Shown here piece by piece: positions 22,319 through 30,190 of a DNA stretch of 30,212 nt (within the stretch, counting starts at the first letter, position 1; each line of letters starts with the position of its first letter). The notes beneath the pieces were generated by a model. That model was not told the origin of the DNA and made no database searches. It saw only the letters and a list, made by a program, of their open reading frames with translations. Position numbers and translations under genes: made by a program. The stretch comes from Collinsella aerofaciens (GTDB taxonomy: Bacteria; Actinomycetota; Coriobacteriia; Coriobacteriales; Coriobacteriaceae): NCBI RefSeq assembly GCF_009876115.1, contig NZ_WWSY01000023.1, positions 1 to 30,212 of the forward strand. Reading direction: 5' to 3'.

Positions 22319-23719
22319 ATGGCACAGTATCAGCTGCCCCGTGACTTCTTCTTTGGCGCCGCTATGTCCGGCCCGCAGACTGAGGGTCAGTGGAACCAGG
22401 GCGGTAAGCTCGAGAACCTGTGGGACACCTGGTCCATCCAGGATCTGGGTTCGTTCTACAACCGCGTTGGCTCTTATGCCGGCAATGACTTTATGGCAAA
22501 GTACCGGGAGGACCTTCGCATCTTGAAGGACTTGGGCCTGGACACCTATCGCACTTCCATTCAGTGGAGTCGTCTGCTCGATGCTGACGGCAACCTTAAT
22601 GAGGAGGGCGCCGCGTGGTATCACGAGCTGTTCCGCGCCTCCCGCGAGGCCGGCCTGGAGCCGTTCGTCAACCTGTACCACTTTGACATGCCCACCTACC
22701 TCTTTAATCGTGGCGGCTGGGAGAGCCGTGAGGTTGTTGAAGCTTACGCTCATTACGCCGACGTTGCCTTCCGCGAGTTTGGCCAGGAGATCAAGTACTG
22801 GTTCACCTTTAACGAGCCCATCGTCGAGCCCGAGCAGCGCTATCAGGAGGGCGTGTGGTTCCCGCTGCTCCATGACTACAATCGCGCTCGCACCGTGCAG
22901 TATCACATCTCGCTGGCGCACGCGCTGGCCGTAGCCAACTACCGTCGCGCCTATGACGAGGGCGCTGTTCGCACCGATGCCAAGATCGGCATGATTAACT
23001 GCTTTACCCCGGTCTACACCAAGCAGAACCCCAGCGAGGCGGATCTCGAGGCCGTGCGTATGACCAGCGGGATCAACAATCGCTGGTGGCTCGACCTTAT
23101 TACCAAGGGCGAGCTTCCTGCCGACGTGCTCGACAGCCTGGCCGAGGGCGGCGTCAAGCTCCCGTTCCGTGCCGGCGACCAAGAGATTCTCAAGCAGGGT
23201 GTTGTCGACTGGCTCGGTTGCAACTACTACCACCCCACGCGCGTTCAGGCGCCGGCGATCAAGGTTGACCAGTACGGCCTGCCGCACTTTGCCGACGAGT
23301 ACGTGTGGCCCGACGCCGTTATGAACGAGTCCCGCGGCTGGGAGATCTACCCGCAGGGCCTCTACGACTTTGGCATGGACTGTGCTAAGAATTACCCCGA
23401 TCTTGAGTGGTTTGTATCCGAGAACGGTATCGGCATCATGGATGAGTACAAGAACCGTGACGCCGAGGGGACCATCCAGGACGACTACCGCGTCGACTTT
23501 GTGCGTCAGCACCTTGAGTGGGTCGCCAAGGCAATCGCCGAGGGCGCTAAATGCCGCGGATACCACTATTGGGCCGTCATCGATAACTGGTCTTGGGCCA
23601 ATGCCTTTAAGAACCGTTACGGCTTTGTCGAGGTCGATCTCATGGACGGCTACAAGCGCCGCCTTAAGAAGTCGGCAGCTTGGCTCAAGCAGGTCGCAAC
23701 GACCCACGTGGTTGACTAG
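22319..23719 (+). CDS. GH1 6-phospho-beta-glucosidase/galactosidase
   Basis: The protein has 466 residues, a single GH1 TIM barrel without signal peptide. It hydrolyses phosphorylated beta-glucosides (or galactosides) delivered by the PTS encoded next to it. The acid/base is E166 in FTFNEPIVEPEQRY and the nucleophile is E368 in FVSENGIG. The phosphate-binding region near the end reads NWSWANAFKNRYGF: S425 and Y434 match the Ser and Tyr of LacG-type phospho-glycosidases. The Lys sits one position earlier (K431, then N432) than in the SWSNGYEKRY pattern. The ATG at 22319 follows GCGAGGAC. It is the first gene of the operon and is preceded by a long hairpin leader. Glucoside versus galactoside preference is not settled by sequence reading. 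Confidence 0.92.
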   Translation: MAQYQLPRDFFFGAAMSGPQTEGQWNQGGKLENLWDTWSIQDLGSFYNRVGSYAGNDFMAKYREDLRILKDLGLDTYRTSIQWSRLLDADGNLNEEGAAWYHELFRASREAGLEPFVNLYHFDMPTYLFNRGGWESREVVEAYAHYADVAFREFGQEIKYWFTFNEPIVEPEQRYQEGVWFPLLHDYNRARTVQYHISLAHALAVANYRRAYDEGAVRTDAKIGMINCFTPVYTKQNPSEADLEAVRMTSGINNRWWLDLITKGELPADVLDSLAEGGVKLPFRAGDQEILKQGVVDWLGCNYYHPTRVQAPAIKVDQYGLPHFADEYVWPDAVMNESRGWEIYPQGLYDFGMDCAKNYPDLEWFVSENGIGIMDEYKNRDAEGTIQDDYRVDFVRQHLEWVAKAIAEGAKCRGYHYWAVIDNWSWANAFKNRYGFVEVDLMDGYKRRLKKSAAWLKQVATTHVVD

Positions 23720-23839
23720 CGACCAGGCGAACGCCCAGACCGCGCGCCGCCGCGCGCAAAACATGGCACATCTGGTGGCAGAGGGCGACAGACCACCGTG
23801 CGCATAGGAAAAGGCCGGATTTGATAGTTAGGAGCAATC

Positions 23840-25192
23840 ATGGCCAGTGACAACGGAAAGAGCTTCCTCGACAAGTTTGCCGAGGTCTCTGCGAAGGTGG
23901 GAAACCAGGTTCACCTGCGTTCCCTGCGCGATGCCTTCGCAACCATCACGCCGCTCTATATCCTTGCGGGTATCGCGGTTCTTATTAACAACGTCGTGTT
24001 CCCTCTGTTCCCGCTCGATGCGGCGGGCCTTGCTAACCTTCAGACCTGGGGTTCGGCAATTACGCTGGGCACCCTCAACGTCTCTGCCATTATCTTGGCC
24101 GGATTGATTGGCTACAGCCTTGCTAAGAACGAGCGCTTCGATAACCCGCTTGCCTGCGTGGTCGTCGCCATCTCCGCTTTCGTCATCATGATGCCGCAGC
24201 AGATCACTGCCACGCTTGCCGCCACGAGCCCGCTGCTCACCGACAAGATCACTTCTGCCGAGGTCACGGGCGCCCTTTCGACTGCCAACACCGGCACCAA
24301 CGGTCTGTTCTCGGCTATTATCATCGCCCTGCTCTCCGTTACGCTCTTCATCAAGATCTCGGGCGTCGAGAAGCTTAAGGTCAAGCTGGGCGAGGGTGTA
24401 CCTCCTGCGGTCTCCAACTCCTTTAACGTCATGATCCCGATGCTGCTCAACCTCTCGATCTTCGCTTTTGCCGCGGCCTTGCTCGCCGTGTGCGCCGGTA
24501 CCGATCTGTGCACCATCATCTCCACGTGCATTTCCAACCCGCTCAAGAGCATCATGAACGCCGGTCCCTGGGCTGTTATCCTCATCTACACTCTTGCAAA
24601 TCTGCTGTTCTGCGTCGGTATTCACCAGTCCACCATCTCTGGCGCTACCGTCGAGCCGATCCTGACCATGCTCATCGTCGACAACATGGCTACCTTTGCC
24701 GCCGGTGGCACCATCCAGCCCGACCACTACATGAATATGCAGATCGTCAACAGCTTCGCCCTTATCGGCGGCTCGGGCTGCACCCTCATGCTCCTGCTTG
24801 ATACCCTCCTGTTCTCCAAGAACAAGGCCTCCAAGACCGTTTCCAAGATGGCTATCCTGCCTGGTCTGTTCAACATTAACGAGCCGGTCATCTACGGTTA
24901 CCCCATCGTGTACAATCTGCCGCTCATGATTCCGTTCGTGCTTCTTCCCGACCTGTTCATCGGCATCACCTATGGCTTGACCTGCGCGGGTATCATCAGC
25001 CCCTGCATTGCCCAGGTGCCTTGGACCATGCCTCCCGTCATCAACGCCCTGCTTGCCACGGGCTTTGACTGGCGCGCTGGCGTGTGGCAGGCTCTCGAGC
25101 TTGTCATCGGCATGGCTGTCTACCTGCCCTTTATGAGGATTTCTGAGAAGGCCGTCGCCAAACAGGAAGCGCTTGCCGAGCAGAACGCCTAA
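23840..25192 (+). CDS. PTS lactose/cellobiose-family permease, EIIC
   Basis: The protein has 450 residues and about ten hydrophobic segments. It is the membrane channel that carries a beta-glucoside across the membrane while EIIB phosphorylates it. The N-terminus LRSLRDAFATITPLYILAGI is typical of CelB/ChbC-type EIIC. GIHQSTISGATVEP and the sugar-binding loop GLFNINEPVIYGYPIVYN (catalytic Glu at about residue 348) are both present. There are no fused IIA or IIB domains, which are encoded downstream. TTAGGAG precedes the ATG at 23840. It follows the GH1 gene by 120 nt without a terminator, so it is in the same operon. EI and HPr must come from elsewhere. Confidence 0.95.
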   Translation: MASDNGKSFLDKFAEVSAKVGNQVHLRSLRDAFATITPLYILAGIAVLINNVVFPLFPLDAAGLANLQTWGSAITLGTLNVSAIILAGLIGYSLAKNERFDNPLACVVVAISAFVIMMPQQITATLAATSPLLTDKITSAEVTGALSTANTGTNGLFSAIIIALLSVTLFIKISGVEKLKVKLGEGVPPAVSNSFNVMIPMLLNLSIFAFAAALLAVCAGTDLCTIISTCISNPLKSIMNAGPWAVILIYTLANLLFCVGIHQSTISGATVEPILTMLIVDNMATFAAGGTIQPDHYMNMQIVNSFALIGGSGCTLMLLLDTLLFSKNKASKTVSKMAILPGLFNINEPVIYGYPIVYNLPLMIPFVLLPDLFIGITYGLTCAGIISPCIAQVPWTMPPVINALLATGFDWRAGVWQALELVIGMAVYLPFMRISEKAVAKQEALAEQNA

Positions 25193-25215
25193 ACGTAGCT
25201 TTCTCTTCCATCGTT

Positions 25216-25246
25216 GCGGGTGCCGGCACGCGGCGCCGGTACCCGC
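25216..25246 (+). other. Intercistronic hairpin between EIIC and EIIB genes
   Basis: GCGGGTGCCGGC (25216-25227) pairs with GCCGGTACCCGC (25235-25246), 12 bp with one G-U pair and a 7-nt loop. It lacks a T-run, so it is more likely an mRNA stabiliser or processing site than a terminator. Confidence 0.55.
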
Positions 25247-25345
25247 GGCTCTCCTCCTGCGTAAAGACACAGGGGGTGGGTACAGTAGCCGCAAGGAATA
25301 AAACCAGTTGTCGTCTGCGCGCCGCGCAGTTATAAGGAGGAAACC

Positions 25346-25648
25346 ATGAAGAAGATCATGCTTTGCTGCAATGCCGGCATGTCCACGAGCCTGCTGGTCC
25401 AGAAGATGCAGTCCGAGGTCGCGAACCGCGGTCTGGACATTGAGGTCGAGGCTCGCCCCATGAACGAGGCCCACGATCACCTGGACGAGTGCGATATCTT
25501 GCTGCTCGGCCCGCAGATTGGCTACACCAAGGGCGATTTTGAGAAGGAGGCCGCCGGTCGTTTTCCGGTCGAGGTCATCAACATGGTCGATTACGGCCGT
25601 ATGAACGCCGCCGGCATCATCGACCACTGCATCAGCGTGATGGGCTAG
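25346..25648 (+). CDS. PTS lactose/cellobiose-family EIIB
   Basis: The protein has 100 residues, the usual size of a free-standing cellobiose-type EIIB. The P-loop KIMLCCNAGMSTSLLV contains the phosphorylated Cys8 (CxAGMSTS). Other family features are LDIEVEARPMNEA, CDILLLGPQIGYTK and the C-terminal MVDYGRMNAAGI. It takes the phosphate from EIIA and gives it to the sugar bound by EIIC. AAGGAGG precedes the ATG at 25346. It is separated from EIIC by 153 nt with a strong hairpin, and from EIIA by only 9 nt. Confidence 0.95.
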   Translation: MKKIMLCCNAGMSTSLLVQKMQSEVANRGLDIEVEARPMNEAHDHLDECDILLLGPQIGYTKGDFEKEAAGRFPVEVINMVDYGRMNAAGIIDHCISVMG

Positions 25649-25657
25649 GTACGGCAC

Positions 25658-25990
25658 ATGGAGGATATGAACGATCTGCAGATGACCTGTTTCGAGATCA
25701 TCAGTTATGTCGGCACCGCCAAGAGCATGTACGTCAATGCCGTACAAAAGGCCAAGGAGGGCGATTTTGACGCCGCCGAGGAGCTTATTAAGCAGGGCGA
25801 CGAGGCTTACAACGGTGGTCACGATGTCCACATGGGGCTCCTTAAAAAGGAGGCCAATGGCGAGCGTAACGGCGAGGCCCCGCTGATTCTGCTGCATGCC
25901 GAGGACCAGATGGCCGGCACCGAGACCATGCGCGTCATGGCAACGGAGCTCATCGAGGTCCACAAGCAGCTGCAGGCGTTTAAGGCCTAG
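25658..25990 (+). CDS. PTS lactose/cellobiose-family EIIA
   Basis: The protein has 110 residues and is all-helical, as expected for LacF/ChbA-type EIIA, which works as a trimer. The phosphorylated His is H80 in LILLHAEDQMAGTE, with the nearby Asp (D83) and Gln that coordinate the central metal in this family. The N-terminus QMTCFEIISYVGTAKSMYVN is typical. Two ATG codons are possible, 25658 and 25667; neither has an ideal ribosome-binding site, and coupling to the end of EIIB (9 nt upstream) may help. It is the last gene before a strong terminator and completes the IIC-IIB-IIA set. Confidence 0.94.
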   Translation: MEDMNDLQMTCFEIISYVGTAKSMYVNAVQKAKEGDFDAAEELIKQGDEAYNGGHDVHMGLLKKEANGERNGEAPLILLHAEDQMAGTETMRVMATELIEVHKQLQAFKA

Positions 25991-26049
25991 CCGGCGTTAT
26001 CGCCGCGACGGACCGTGCGGTCCAACAGACAAGACAGTCCCTTTCATGG

Positions 26050-26086
26050 GCGCCGGGAGCCTCCGCCTCCCGGCGCTTTTATATTT
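26050..26086 (+). terminator. Intrinsic terminator after the PTS operon
   Basis: GCGCCGGGAG (26050-26059) pairs perfectly with CTCCCGGCGC (26067-26076) around a 7-nt loop, followed by TTTTATATTT. Confidence 0.9.
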
Positions 26087-26110
26087 GGCTGGGATCTTGC
26101 ACGACCTGTT

Positions 26111-26155
26111 GGCGGGCTTCGCGTTTTCCCAGATAAAACCTGCCAAAACAAACCT
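26111..26155. repeat. Partial relative of the 22200 hairpin repeat
   Basis: CCTGCCAAAACAAACC (26139-26154) is close to the reverse complement of the arm at 22202-22219. GGCGGG at 26111 can pair with CCTGCC at 26139 (one G-U). It lies upstream of the ROK kinase gene, in the opposite orientation to the 22200 copy. Confidence 0.45.
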
Positions 26156-26229
26156 GTTTCTTTCTGGCGGCTTTTGGGCTGGGGAGCGGTACCATACTCA
26201 TAATGTTTAAACGAGAAAGGCGGGCTCCC

Positions 26230-27183
26230 ATGGAACCTAAGCAGTACTACATCGGCATCGACGTCGGCGGCACTTCGGTTAAGGAGGGCCTGTTCGACGA
26301 GGACGGTAACCTGCTGGCCAAGGCCAGCGTGCCCACGCCGCCTATCGTTGACGCCGCGGGCTTTGCCGCGGTGACCGAGGCTATCGACCAGGTGGTCGCC
26401 AAGGCGCAGATTCCGCGTGCCTTTGTGGCGGGCATTGGCCTGGCCGTCCCATGCCCCATCCCGGCGTCGGGCGATGCCAAGGTCAAGGCCAACATTGCCA
26501 TTAACCTGCCCGAGCTTAAGATTGCCATCCAGCAGCACTGCCCTGACGCGGTCGTTAAGTACGAAAACGATGCCAACGCTGCTGCCATGGGCGAGGCCTG
26601 GCTCGGTTCTGCCAAGGACGTACAGAACGTGGTGATGGTTACCATCGGTACCGGCGTGGGCGGCGGCGTTATCGTCAACGGCGACGTGGTGTCGGGCGTT
26701 GTGGGCGCTGGCGGCGAGATTGGCCACATGTGCCTGAACCCGGCTGAGGAGCGCACCTGCGGCTGCGGCGGCCATGGCCACCTGGAGCAGTATTCCAGCG
26801 CCACCGGTGTGGTGAGCAACTACCTTGCCGAGTGCAAGAAGGCGGGCGTCGAGCCCATCGAGCTCACCGGCCCCTCCGATTCCAAGGATGTGTTCCAGGC
26901 CTGCCGCGAGGGTGACAAGCTTGCGCTGGCCGCGGCCGATACCATGGCCGATTATCTCGGTCGCGCTCTGGCGCTTATCGCCAACGTGGTCGACCCCGAG
27001 ATGTTCCTGATCGGCGGCGGCGCCTCCGCCTCGGCCGACGTCTACCTTGATGCGGTTCGCGAGCACTTCCAGCACTATGCGCTTTCCGCTTCGCGCGAGA
27101 CGCCCATCAAGGTCGCTTCGCTCGGCAACGACGCCGGCATCATCGGCGCCGCCTACGTAGCCCTGCGCGCCGCCGGTAAATAG
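26230..27183 (+). CDS. ROK-family sugar kinase (glucokinase-like)
   Basis: The protein has 317 residues. The ATP-binding DVGGT (11-15) and the second phosphate block TIGTGVGGG are present, and the catalytic Asp is D114 in YENDANAAA. The sugar and zinc site is GEIGHM (H166) followed by CGCGGHGHLE (177-186). ROK proteins normally have C-x-C-G-x2-G-C-x-E; here the third Cys is His184, which could still bind zinc. There is no N-terminal DNA-binding domain, so it is an enzyme and not a NagC/Mlc-type repressor. A natural job would be to phosphorylate the free glucose released by the GH1 enzyme. The ATG at 26230 is preferred to 26203, because AAAGG lies at a suitable distance and the protein then starts just ahead of YYIGIDVGGT. 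Confidence 0.92.
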   Translation: MEPKQYYIGIDVGGTSVKEGLFDEDGNLLAKASVPTPPIVDAAGFAAVTEAIDQVVAKAQIPRAFVAGIGLAVPCPIPASGDAKVKANIAINLPELKIAIQQHCPDAVVKYENDANAAAMGEAWLGSAKDVQNVVMVTIGTGVGGGVIVNGDVVSGVVGAGGEIGHMCLNPAEERTCGCGGHGHLEQYSSATGVVSNYLAECKKAGVEPIELTGPSDSKDVFQACREGDKLALAAADTMADYLGRALALIANVVDPEMFLIGGGASASADVYLDAVREHFQHYALSASRETPIKVASLGNDAGIIGAAYVALRAAGK

Positions 27184-27184
27184 C

Positions 27185-27216
27185 TGGTGCAAGGGGGTCA
27201 GGTTACTTTGCACCAA
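27185..27216. repeat. TTGGTGCA-type palindromic element, copy 2
   Basis: TGGTGCA (27185-27191) and TGCACCA (27209-27215) flank AGGGGGTCAGGTTACTT. It is the near reverse complement of 14832-14864. A partial third motif GGTGCAAAAGGGACGG follows at 27220. Confidence 0.8.
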
Positions 27217-27349
27217 CACGGTGCAAAAGGGACGGTCTTGGCCCCCATGCCTGCCCCAAAATATGCCGTGGCCCTTCCGTCTGCGAAGGCTCGGCATCGG
27301 CGTGCTACCATAGCTACGTCTAAGTACACATATCAAGTGGAGGATATCC

Positions 27350-28273
27350 ATGGCAAACGTTCTTGTCTTTGGTCACCAGAACCCCGATAACGACGCCATC
27401 ATGAGCGCCGTCGTCCTGTCCCAGCTGCTCAACCAGGTTGAGTATGCCGGCAACACCTACGAGGCTTGCGCTCTGGGCCAGCTTCCGGCAGAGTCCGCCA
27501 AGCTGCTCGCCGACGCCGGCATTGCCGAGCCTCGCGTGATCGAGTCCGTCGAGGCCGGTCAGCTCGTCGTCCTCACCGACCACAACGAGTCCGCCCAGTC
27601 CGTCGCCGGCCTTAAGGACGCCACGGTCTTTGGCGTCGTCGACCATCACCGCATTGGCGACTTCGAGACCGCCGGCCCGCTGCACTACATCTGCCTGCCC
27701 TGGGGCTCCAGCTGCACCATCGTCACCAAGCTCGCCGGCGTGCTCGGCGTTGAGCTTTCCGACGTCCAGGCCAAGCTGCTGCTCTCGGCTATGATGACCG
27801 ATACGCTCATGCTCAAGAGCCCCACTACCACCGATGTCGACCGCGCCGTCGCCGCCAAGCTCGGCGAGCAGGTGGGCGTCGACCCGGTCAAGTTTGGCAT
27901 GGAGGTCTTCCTCACCCGTCCGTCCGGCTCCTTCACCGCAGCCGAGATGGTCGGCAACGACATCAAGATGTTCGAGCCCGCCGGCAAGAAGCTGCTCATC
28001 GGCCAGTACGAGACCGTCGACAAGAGCCGCGCGCTCGGCATGATCGACGAGATTCGCGAGGCCATGCGCGCCTACGCCGCCGAGAAGGGTGCCGACGGCA
28101 TCGTCCTGTGCATCACCGACATCATGGAGGAGGGCTCGCAGGTCCTGCTCGAGGGCGAGACCGAGGCTGCCCAGAAGGGCCTGGGCATTGCCAACGAGCA
28201 CGACGGCGTCTGGATGCCGGGCGTCCTCTCCCGTAAGAAGCAGGTCGCTGCCCCCATCATGGCCGCCTGCTAG
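27350..28273 (+). CDS. ppaC: Manganese-dependent inorganic pyrophosphatase (family II)
   Basis: The enzyme hydrolyses pyrophosphate to two phosphates in the cytosol and so drives biosynthetic reactions forward. It has 307 residues, the normal length without CBS domains. The DHH domain shows GHQNPDNDA (H9, D13, D15), LTDHNE (D77) and VDHH (98-100), all metal ligands. The DHHA2 domain ends with SRKKQV (294-299), which binds substrate. TGGAGG precedes the ATG at 27350, and a strong terminator follows, so the gene is transcribed alone. Its leader carries a palindromic repeat about 135 nt upstream. Confidence 0.97.
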   Translation: MANVLVFGHQNPDNDAIMSAVVLSQLLNQVEYAGNTYEACALGQLPAESAKLLADAGIAEPRVIESVEAGQLVVLTDHNESAQSVAGLKDATVFGVVDHHRIGDFETAGPLHYICLPWGSSCTIVTKLAGVLGVELSDVQAKLLLSAMMTDTLMLKSPTTTDVDRAVAAKLGEQVGVDPVKFGMEVFLTRPSGSFTAAEMVGNDIKMFEPAGKKLLIGQYETVDKSRALGMIDEIREAMRAYAAEKGADGIVLCITDIMEEGSQVLLEGETEAAQKGLGIANEHDGVWMPGVLSRKKQVAAPIMAAC

Positions 28274-28293
28274 GTTCTTTTGACCTAACACCG

Positions 28294-28333
28294 ACGACCG
28301 GACCGCGGACGCCCCGCGCTCCGGTCGTTTTTT
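28294..28333 (+). terminator. Intrinsic terminator after ppaC
   Basis: ACGACCGGA (28294-28302) pairs with TCCGGTCGT (28320-28328), with further GC pairing in the loop, followed by TTTTT. Confidence 0.9.
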
Positions 28334-28470
28334 GTGCGCGGGGCCGTGTTGTCTATTGGACAGGCGTGCCCGTGCCGTTGAGCAAATAATGTTCAACCTG
28401 TGGTTCCGCTTTTCGGCCACGCCTGCGCGCTTATCGTGCAGGGTAGGCTAGATGCATGCGTAATACGTTA

Positions 28471-28508
28471 GAGCGCGGCGCCGCCATTTGGGCGGGCCGT
28501 GCTTTTTT
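28471..28508 (+). terminator. Terminator-type hairpin inside the nhaA leader (possible attenuator)
   Basis: GCGCGG and CCGTGC close a stem whose inside pairs GCCGCC with GGCGGGC around ATTTG, followed directly by TTTTTT (28503-28508). It ends about 20 nt before the ribosome-binding site of nhaA. A second hairpin ACGGGA / TCCCGT (28512-28517 with 28522-28527) lies between it and the AAAGGAG. Confidence 0.7.
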
Positions 28509-28541
28509 AAGACGGGAGCCTTCCCGTGAAAGGAGCCGCCC

Positions 28542-29900
28542 ATGGCAGCACCCGAGCAGCTGTTCAACGTCCGTGAGCGCAAGCGTTTTGAGCGCCACGA
28601 CATTTGGGAGCGTATTGCCGAGAACGGCACGATTTCCGCCGCGGTTATGGTCTTCGCCGCCATCGCCGCCGTCATTTGCGCCAATACCGATGCCTACGAG
28701 GCCATCCATCACTTTTTGGAGACCCCGCTGTATGTGGGTCTTGGCAACCTTACGGCCGGTCTCACCGTTGAGCTTTTCGTCAACGACTTCCTCATGGCGA
28801 TTTTCTTTTTGTTGGTGGGCATTGAGCTTAAGTACGAGATGACGGTCGGCGAGCTCAAGAATCCGCGTCAGGCCATGCTTCCCATGCTGGCGGCCGTGGG
28901 CGGCGTCGTCGTTCCCGCCTGCATCTACCTGATCTTTAACCATGCCGGCGCGCACAACGGCTGGGCCATCCCCATGGCAACCGATATTGCCTTTGCGCTG
29001 GGCGTGCTGTCGCTTTTGGGCAATCGCGTGCCCAACGGCGTGCGCGTGTTCTTCTCGACGCTCGCCATCGCCGACGACCTCATCTCCATCGCCGCTATCG
29101 CCATCTTCTATGGACAGAGTCCCAATCCGTTTTGGTTGGGCGCCGCCGCGCTTGTGACCTGCGCGCTCGTGTGGCTCAACAAGACGCAGCATTACCGCCT
29201 TGCCCCGTATTCAGTACTGGGTCTGCTGTTGTGGTTCTGTATGTTCAAGAGCGGCGTACATGCCACGCTTGCTGGCGTCATCTTGGCCTTTACCATCCCG
29301 GCCAAGTGCGGCGTCAAGCTCGATAGCCTCACCGATTGGCTGGGCGAGTGCCTGCCGTTGCTCGACGACCGCTACGACGACGAGGCACACATCCTGGGCC
29401 AGCACGACTTTACCGTCTCGACCACCAAGGTCGAGCGCGTCATGCACCGCGTGACCCCGCCGCTCATCCGCATGGAGCGTCTGATCTCCACGCCGGTCAA
29501 CTTTGTGATCCTGCCGATCTTTGCGTTCGTGAACGCACAGGTTCGCCTAGTGGGCGTGGACATGAGCACGCTGCTCACCGACCCGGTGACGCTCGGCGTG
29601 TACTTTGGCATGCTGCTGGGCAAGCCGATTGGTATCTTTGGTATGACGTTTGCCCTGGTTAAGCTTAGGGCCTGCGAGCTGCCGCGCAATGTCAACTGGC
29701 ACATGATTGCCGGTGTGGGTATTCTGGGCGGTATCGGCTTTACCATGTCGATCCTCATTAGCGGCCTTGCCTTCCCGACGGCCCAGTTTGAGGTTCTGGC
29801 CGCAAAGGCCGCCATTCTTGCCGGCTCTGTTACCGCGGCCGTGCTGGGCATGATCTACATGAGCGTGGTCTGCAAGCATCCCGCGCCCAAAGACGAGTAA
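28542..29900 (+). CDS. nhaA: Na+/H+ antiporter NhaA
   Basis: This cytoplasmic membrane antiporter expels Na+ (or Li+) in exchange for protons. It has 452 residues, longer than the E. coli protein (388), because of an N-terminal extension and a hydrophilic insert of about 50 residues (roughly 255-305). Key residues are in WAIPMATDIAFALG (D148, matching E. coli D133), TLAIADDLISI (D178/D179, matching D163/D164) and the GKPIGI lysine. FLLVGIELKYEM is also typical. AAAGGAG precedes the ATG at 28542. Upstream is a short leader with a terminator-like hairpin, suggesting control by attenuation. A 13-bp hairpin terminator follows about 95 nt after the stop codon. Confidence 0.96.
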   Translation: MAAPEQLFNVRERKRFERHDIWERIAENGTISAAVMVFAAIAAVICANTDAYEAIHHFLETPLYVGLGNLTAGLTVELFVNDFLMAIFFLLVGIELKYEMTVGELKNPRQAMLPMLAAVGGVVVPACIYLIFNHAGAHNGWAIPMATDIAFALGVLSLLGNRVPNGVRVFFSTLAIADDLISIAAIAIFYGQSPNPFWLGAAALVTCALVWLNKTQHYRLAPYSVLGLLLWFCMFKSGVHATLAGVILAFTIPAKCGVKLDSLTDWLGECLPLLDDRYDDEAHILGQHDFTVSTTKVERVMHRVTPPLIRMERLISTPVNFVILPIFAFVNAQVRLVGVDMSTLLTDPVTLGVYFGMLLGKPIGIFGMTFALVKLRACELPRNVNWHMIAGVGILGGIGFTMSILISGLAFPTAQFEVLAAKAAILAGSVTAAVLGMIYMSVVCKHPAPKDE

Positions 29901-29995
29901 GAGCGCGAAAACCGGCTCCAGAACCGATTCGGGCGCGTTCAAAATGCGGATTCGGGCGGTGCTTGCCGCCTGCCAGACACGCCAGTGGTCAAAAA

Positions 29996-30034
29996 ACGCC
30001 GTTTGTGAGTACTGTCACAAACGGCGTATCATTT
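29996..30034 (+). terminator. Terminator after nhaA
   Basis: ACGCCGTTTGTGA (29996-30008) pairs perfectly with TCACAAACGGCGT (30015-30027) around GTACTG, followed by ATCATTTT. Confidence 0.85.
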
Positions 30035-30158
30035 TAGGTGCGGAAAATAATGAACAAAGTTATAAGAACTGTACGTTAATGAGTGACCATCGACTTCCAA
30101 TTTGGCGCTAGCTGACGGTGATTAGGAAGTTTCAAGGTAGCGCGCAGAGATGTGGTGT

Positions 30159-30190
30159 AAGAGGCGGGGCATGCCCCGCCTCTTCTCTTT
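30159..30190 (+). terminator. Strong palindromic terminator near the right edge
   Basis: AAGAGGCGGGGCA (30159-30171) is followed at once by its exact reverse complement (30172-30184), then CTCTTT. It is either the end of a short RNA starting after 30030 or an attenuator for the next gene. Confidence 0.75.

Noticed and set aside
23828..25963. A 711-codon open frame on the minus strand across the PTS genes
   Set aside because: It covers three certain PTS genes on the plus strand and reads as low-complexity charged sequence; same GC artefact.
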